Notes under the pieces: generated by a model
What the model was told of the DNA's origin: nothing
The model's database searches: none
The model's input: only the letters and a program-made list of their open reading frames with translations
Translations under genes and position numbers: made by a program
Part shown: positions 39,839 through 42,906 of the stretch, in pieces
Layout: each line of letters opens with the position of its first letter
Position numbering within the stretch: the first letter of the stretch is position 1
Assembly (NCBI GenBank): GCA_018064825.1
Contig: JAGHUL010000006.1
Location: forward strand, 1-42,906
Length of the DNA: 42,906 nt
From: Candidatus Colivicinus equi
GTDB taxonomy: Bacteria; Bacillota_I; Bacilli_A; Erysipelotrichales; Erysipelotrichaceae
Direction: 5' to 3'

Positions 39839-41545
39839 ATGAAACAAATTCATGTAGATCAAAAAAGTACTAACAACATTTGTGATGGAAGTTTAAACGC
39901 TCCATACAAAAATGTTGCTGATGCAATCAAACACATCGAAAAAGGAAGCGAAGTAATAATTCACGAAGGAATATACGAGCCTTTCGTTGTGAATAAAGAA
40001 GCTTCAGGTACAAAAGACGAACCAGTTATTATTCGTGGTGCAGAAAATCAAAAGGTTATTATTCAAGGCATTTTCGATGAAGAAGCAATTACTGTATATT
40101 TAGAAAATGTTGAGAATATAACTCTTAATAATTTAGAAGTAATCGGTGGTGGTTTAGGAATATATGCAGTATCTACTCCTGCCATTGGTTCAAAGACACT
40201 TGAAAATATTACTATTTCAAATTGTGTTGTTCACGGTGTTAGAGGAATGCATGGTATCGCGGTATATGCCAAGAATGATTTAGCGCCAATTAAGAATTTA
40301 GTAATGAAGAATTGTGAAGTATACGATTGCCGTTTAGATTCTAGTGAATCAACAGTATTTAATGGCAATATTGATGGTTTCACTATTTGTGATAATAAGA
40401 TCCACGACAATAACAACATCGGCATCGATATGATTGGTTTTGAAGGAAAAGCAAAACACGATGAATCATATGAAGGCAATCCTTATGATGTTGACTATGT
40501 CAGAAATGGTAAGTGCTTCAACAATTTTGTTTATAATATTTCAGCATTTGATAATGAGGCATACTTTGAAAATCCATTAGCTTCTATTAGAGATACACAG
40601 GGCGAATATAATTTGTGTGCTAATGGAATTTACGTCGATGGCGGACAGCACATAGAAATATATGATAATTTCGTTTATAACTGTGATATTGGTATGGAAG
40701 TCGCAACTGAGCATTCTCCTGATGATAACGAATTATTTAAAGTGGGAAATGTTATTGCCCACGACAATGTTGTGTGTGGATGCATTGGCTATAGTGGTTT
40801 AGGCTTTGGCGGTTATGCAAAAAACCTAGGCTTTACTGAAGAATGTAATTTCTATAACAACACTTTCATTGATAATAACATCGGCATGATAGTACAACGT
40901 ACTAGAGAAAACAATATAAAAAATAATATCTTTATTGGCGGACAACTAGGCATCGAATTTAATCACGATGTACGTGATGAAGATCAAGTAAATAATTTTG
41001 ATAACAACATTTTCTGTACTGATAAAGAAGTAAAAGATTATTTTGATTTAGCAGGCAAAGATTTGAATTATTTAATGAAGAATAATTTAGATAAACAATT
41101 ATTCACGACTAATAGAGATGAAGTGATTGCGGATTTTGTTTCTTGTAAAGAAGGAATAGGTTCAAACTATCTTCCAAATAAGATTCAAAAAGAAAGCTAT
41201 AAGAAGTATGTCGAAATCGGATTACCAGGAAATAAAAAAGCCGAAGCATTCATTAATGATAACTTCAAAACGATAGATCTAAGTTTGATTAAAACCACAC
41301 ACAGCAATGTATGTGCTTATATTAATGATTCTTTAAAAGAAAACGATATGGAAAACGCGTTTGTTGAATTGATTAAAGTTAATGGCCAAGACAATTTAAT
41401 ATCATCACTTAGAAACGAAGAGAACGGAGATATTAAAGATATCACAAACATTAATGATGATGTAACAATCGAGTTCCATCTAAGATATAAGTATGATGAA
41501 AACTCATATGCTCATAGCTGGATAAGAAATATAAAAATAAAGTAA
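39839..41545 (+). CDS. Cytosolic right-handed parallel beta-helix protein
   Basis: The protein has 568 residues. Residues about 1-380 are successive beta-helix coils (GSEVIIHEGIYEPFVV, NITLNNLEVIGGGLGIYAV, NCEVYDCRL, IYDNFVYNCDIGMEVATEHS, NNTFIDNNIGMIVQRTREN), as in pectate-lyase-fold and GH110/GH28-like enzymes. A C-terminal region (about 430-568) appears non-helical. There is no signal peptide, so it acts inside the cell on imported oligosaccharide, together with GH4. Acidic clusters (DRD-like, ATEHSPDDNE) may be catalytic or calcium-binding. Lyase, glycosidase and epimerase activities all remain possible. Confidence 0.8.
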   Translation: MKQIHVDQKSTNNICDGSLNAPYKNVADAIKHIEKGSEVIIHEGIYEPFVVNKEASGTKDEPVIIRGAENQKVIIQGIFDEEAITVYLENVENITLNNLEVIGGGLGIYAVSTPAIGSKTLENITISNCVVHGVRGMHGIAVYAKNDLAPIKNLVMKNCEVYDCRLDSSESTVFNGNIDGFTICDNKIHDNNNIGIDMIGFEGKAKHDESYEGNPYDVDYVRNGKCFNNFVYNISAFDNEAYFENPLASIRDTQGEYNLCANGIYVDGGQHIEIYDNFVYNCDIGMEVATEHSPDDNELFKVGNVIAHDNVVCGCIGYSGLGFGGYAKNLGFTEECNFYNNTFIDNNIGMIVQRTRENNIKNNIFIGGQLGIEFNHDVRDEDQVNNFDNNIFCTDKEVKDYFDLAGKDLNYLMKNNLDKQLFTTNRDEVIADFVSCKEGIGSNYLPNKIQKESYKKYVEIGLPGNKKAEAFINDNFKTIDLSLIKTTHSNVCAYINDSLKENDMENAFVELIKVNGQDNLISSLRNEENGDIKDITNINDDVTIEFHLRYKYDENSYAHSWIRNIKIK

Positions 41546-41549
41546 ATGA

Positions 41550-41581
41550 AAAAGCACCCTCATTATGCGGGTGCTTTTAAT
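41550..41581. terminator. Bidirectional terminator after the beta-helix gene
   Basis: AAAAGCACCC (41550-41559) pairs with GGGTGCTTTT (41569-41578), with A and T tracts on the two sides. It separates convergent transcription units. Confidence 0.88.
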
Positions 41582-41604
41582 AAGATTAATTCGTGGAATA
41601 TCTT

Positions 41605-42243
41605 TTATAGAATATCTAATAACTCTTTAATCTGATAGATGGTTTTTACATCATCGTGTGTTTCGTTAACTCTAGAAACATATATTGCTTCTAAGCCAGC
41701 ATTGATAGCACCAACGATGTCTCTAGAATAAGAATCACCAATATATAAACATTCTTTTTCTTTTAAATTCATTTGTTTGCAAGCATATTGGAATATTCTA
41801 GGATCTGGTTTTCTGATGCCTATTTCACTAGAGATTAAAGTATAGTCCATCAAGTAATATAAATTCACATGATCAAGTTTACGTTTTTGAGATTCGTAAT
41901 CACCATTTGTAACAATAGCTAAACGATACTTATCTTTTAAAGCTGTTAATGTCGAAATAACATCATCAAATAAGTAAACAACACTGCCGCTTTCTTTACT
42001 CCAATTTTCCGCAAATTCTTTAGCAGTAAATTCTTTAATATTGTATTTATCTATCAATTTTGTGAATGAATCAATTCTCTCAATCTTTCCGCCATCATCA
42101 AAAAACAAAGCATCTTTTACTAAAGTATTGACGTATTCTTCATCGTCGTAATATTTACGGAATGTCCTATACAACATCTCTGTAAATGCTCTTTGTCTAT
42201 CAATTAGTGTGTTGTCTAAATCAAATAATAATGCTTTAATCAT
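41605..42243 (-). CDS. HAD-superfamily hydrolase (YjjG/subfamily IA type)
   Basis: This 212-residue protein has HAD motif I DLDNTLID (8-15), motif II IVTNGD, the motif III lysine in IRKPDPRIFQYAC and motif IV LYIGDSYSRDIVGA. An alpha-helical C1 cap follows motif I. The layout matches YjjG-like nucleotidases and general sugar-phosphate phosphatases, and the substrate is unknown. It is monocistronic, divergent from the GNAT gene with a 53-base gap. Confidence 0.88.
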   Translation of the reverse strand: MIKALLFDLDNTLIDRQRAFTEMLYRTFRKYYDDEEYVNTLVKDALFFDDGGKIERIDSFTKLIDKYNIKEFTAKEFAENWSKESGSVVYLFDDVISTLTALKDKYRLAIVTNGDYESQKRKLDHVNLYYLMDYTLISSEIGIRKPDPRIFQYACKQMNLKEKECLYIGDSYSRDIVGAINAGLEAIYVSRVNETHDDVKTIYQIKELLDIL

Positions 42244-42279
42244 ACTATTATTCTATCATTATCAAATTCGTAATATCGG

Positions 42280-42285
42280 TATAAT
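42280..42285 (+). promoter_or_regulatory. -10 box of the GNAT-HAD unit
   Basis: TATAAT lies 11 bases before the GNAT start. No convincing -35 is seen at 16-18 bases upstream. The transcript would have a very short leader. Confidence 0.4.
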
Positions 42286-42296
42286 AGAAATATATT

Positions 42297-42785
42297 ATGT
42301 CAGAAGAATATATAGTTAGAAAGCTTGAATACAAAGATATAGATGAAATCTATTCTTTATGCAAAGAAAACAAAAGATTTTATGAATTTTGTCCTCCTAT
42401 GGTGAGTATAGAATCAATTAAGGATGACATGTTTATTTTGCCCAAAGGAAAGACCCTAAAAGATAAATATTATGAAGGATTCTATAAAGGCGATAAATTA
42501 GTCGCAATTATTGATTTAATTACTAACTATCCAGATGAAGAAACATGCTTCATTGGATTCTTTATGGTCGATATCAATGTTCAAAATAAAGGCATAGGTA
42601 GTTACATTATTAACGCAGTATGTGATGAACTAAAAAGGAATAATTATAAGAATGTTAGATTAGCTTGGATAGAAGATGATAAAAAAGCTGAATATTTTTG
42701 GCATAAGAATGGATTTAAAGATTTAGAAAAGAAATTAGATCAAAACAGCCACAATGTTATTGAAGCAATAAGAGTTTTAATATAA
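42297..42785 (+). CDS. GNAT-family N-acetyltransferase
   Basis: This 162-residue single GNAT domain has IGFFMVDINVQNKGIGSYI (about 82-100, with the Q-x-x-G-x-G/A acetyl-CoA loop) and AEYFWHKNGFKDLEKK near the C-terminus. The start is close to a -10 box and has no Shine-Dalgarno, so it may be translated from a nearly leaderless mRNA. The stop overlaps the next gene's possible ATG (TAATG). The substrate is unknown. Confidence 0.85.
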   Translation: MSEEYIVRKLEYKDIDEIYSLCKENKRFYEFCPPMVSIESIKDDMFILPKGKTLKDKYYEGFYKGDKLVAIIDLITNYPDEETCFIGFFMVDINVQNKGIGSYIINAVCDELKRNNYKNVRLAWIEDDKKAEYFWHKNGFKDLEKKLDQNSHNVIEAIRVLI

Positions 42786-42906
42786 TGGTATTGGATATGA
42801 AAAATATAATTTGGGATATGGATGGAACATTAATAGATTCATATGAATCAATTGTTGACGAAATTGAAATTGTTTTAAGCAACTTCAAACAATCTTATCC
42901 AAGAGA
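42785..42906 (+). CDS. HAD-superfamily hydrolase, N-terminal fragment (cut by window end)
   Basis: The reading frame from ATG 42785 (alternative ATG 42797) encodes MVLDMKNIIWDMDGTLIDSY and continues to the window edge. DMDGTLIDS is HAD motif I of beta-phosphoglucomutase/phosphoglycolate phosphatase-like proteins. The one-base overlap with the GNAT stop suggests coupling and favours 42785. The rest of the gene lies outside the window. Confidence 0.8.
   Translation, partial: MVLDMKNIIWDMDGTLIDSYESIVDEIEIVLSNFKQSYPR

Noticed and set aside
1-42906. CRISPR array, tRNA or rRNA genes, prophage
   Set aside because: No regularly spaced repeats, cloverleaf-like segments, rRNA sequence or phage structural genes were seen by eye; small RNAs could still be missed.

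Overview
This 42.9 kb window is AT-rich bacterial DNA with tightly packed operons, strong AGGAGG-type ribosome binding sites, cre-like catabolite-control sites, PTS components and BglG/LacI-type regulation. That fits a low-GC Bacillota. The mix (mucin and cell-wall sugar catabolism, GH4, dihydroxyacetone kinase with PTS, no electron-transport genes) suggests a host-associated fermenter, perhaps of the Erysipelotrichia. The taxonomic guess is inference only.

Layout. 1-1.6 kb: an IS110-family insertion sequence whose 5' leader may hold a guide (bridge) RNA. 1.7-5.5 kb (minus): a domain-permuted GH3 glycosidase, then a membrane-anchored protein joining a SAM-hydrolase C-terminal-like domain to a tyrosine phosphatase domain. 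5.6-7.0 kb: an acetyltransferase and a Gfo/Idh oxidoreductase. 7.1-12.4 kb: an N-acetylmuramic acid operon (glucose-type EIIA, BglG-type antiterminator, MurP-like EIIBC, tandem GNAT, hexapeptide acyltransferase, MurQ) behind a promoter, RNA antiterminator site and attenuator terminator. 12.5-13.8 kb (minus): a likely toxin-antitoxin pair with a DUF3990/ADP-ribosyltransferase-like toxin and a palindromic operator.

13.9-23.9 kb is the most intriguing part. It is a CcpA-type-controlled operon matching the uncharacterised E. coli yhf cluster: zinc-ribbon membrane protein, YhfY PRD protein, YhfT transporter, YhfU, Php, YhfX, a compact amidase-signature protein, YhfS and YhfW. It runs directly into dhaK-dhaL-dhaM. 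The gene set looks like one pathway: import, lactone/ester or amide hydrolysis, two PLP steps, a phosphomutase-like step, and PTS-driven triose phosphorylation. Its substrate is unknown.

24-27.6 kb: a heterodimeric ABC exporter with one degenerate ATP site. 27.6-29.2 kb (minus): an RluF-type pseudouridine synthase and a Cys-rich, U32-like protein. 29.3-41.5 kb: an amino-sugar/galactoside region: AgaS, a KbaZ/GatZ protein without its aldolase partner, a Gfo/Idh protein with a GH109-like motif, then a divergent LacI-regulator/BadF-type kinase pair facing GH4, a sugar ABC importer without ATPase and a cytosolic beta-helix protein. Both divergent promoters carry the same 15-bp operator. 41.6-42.9 kb: a HAD phosphatase (minus), a GNAT acetyltransferase and the start of a second HAD protein cut by the window edge.

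No intergenic stretch exceeds 300 bases. No tRNA, rRNA or CRISPR array was seen.
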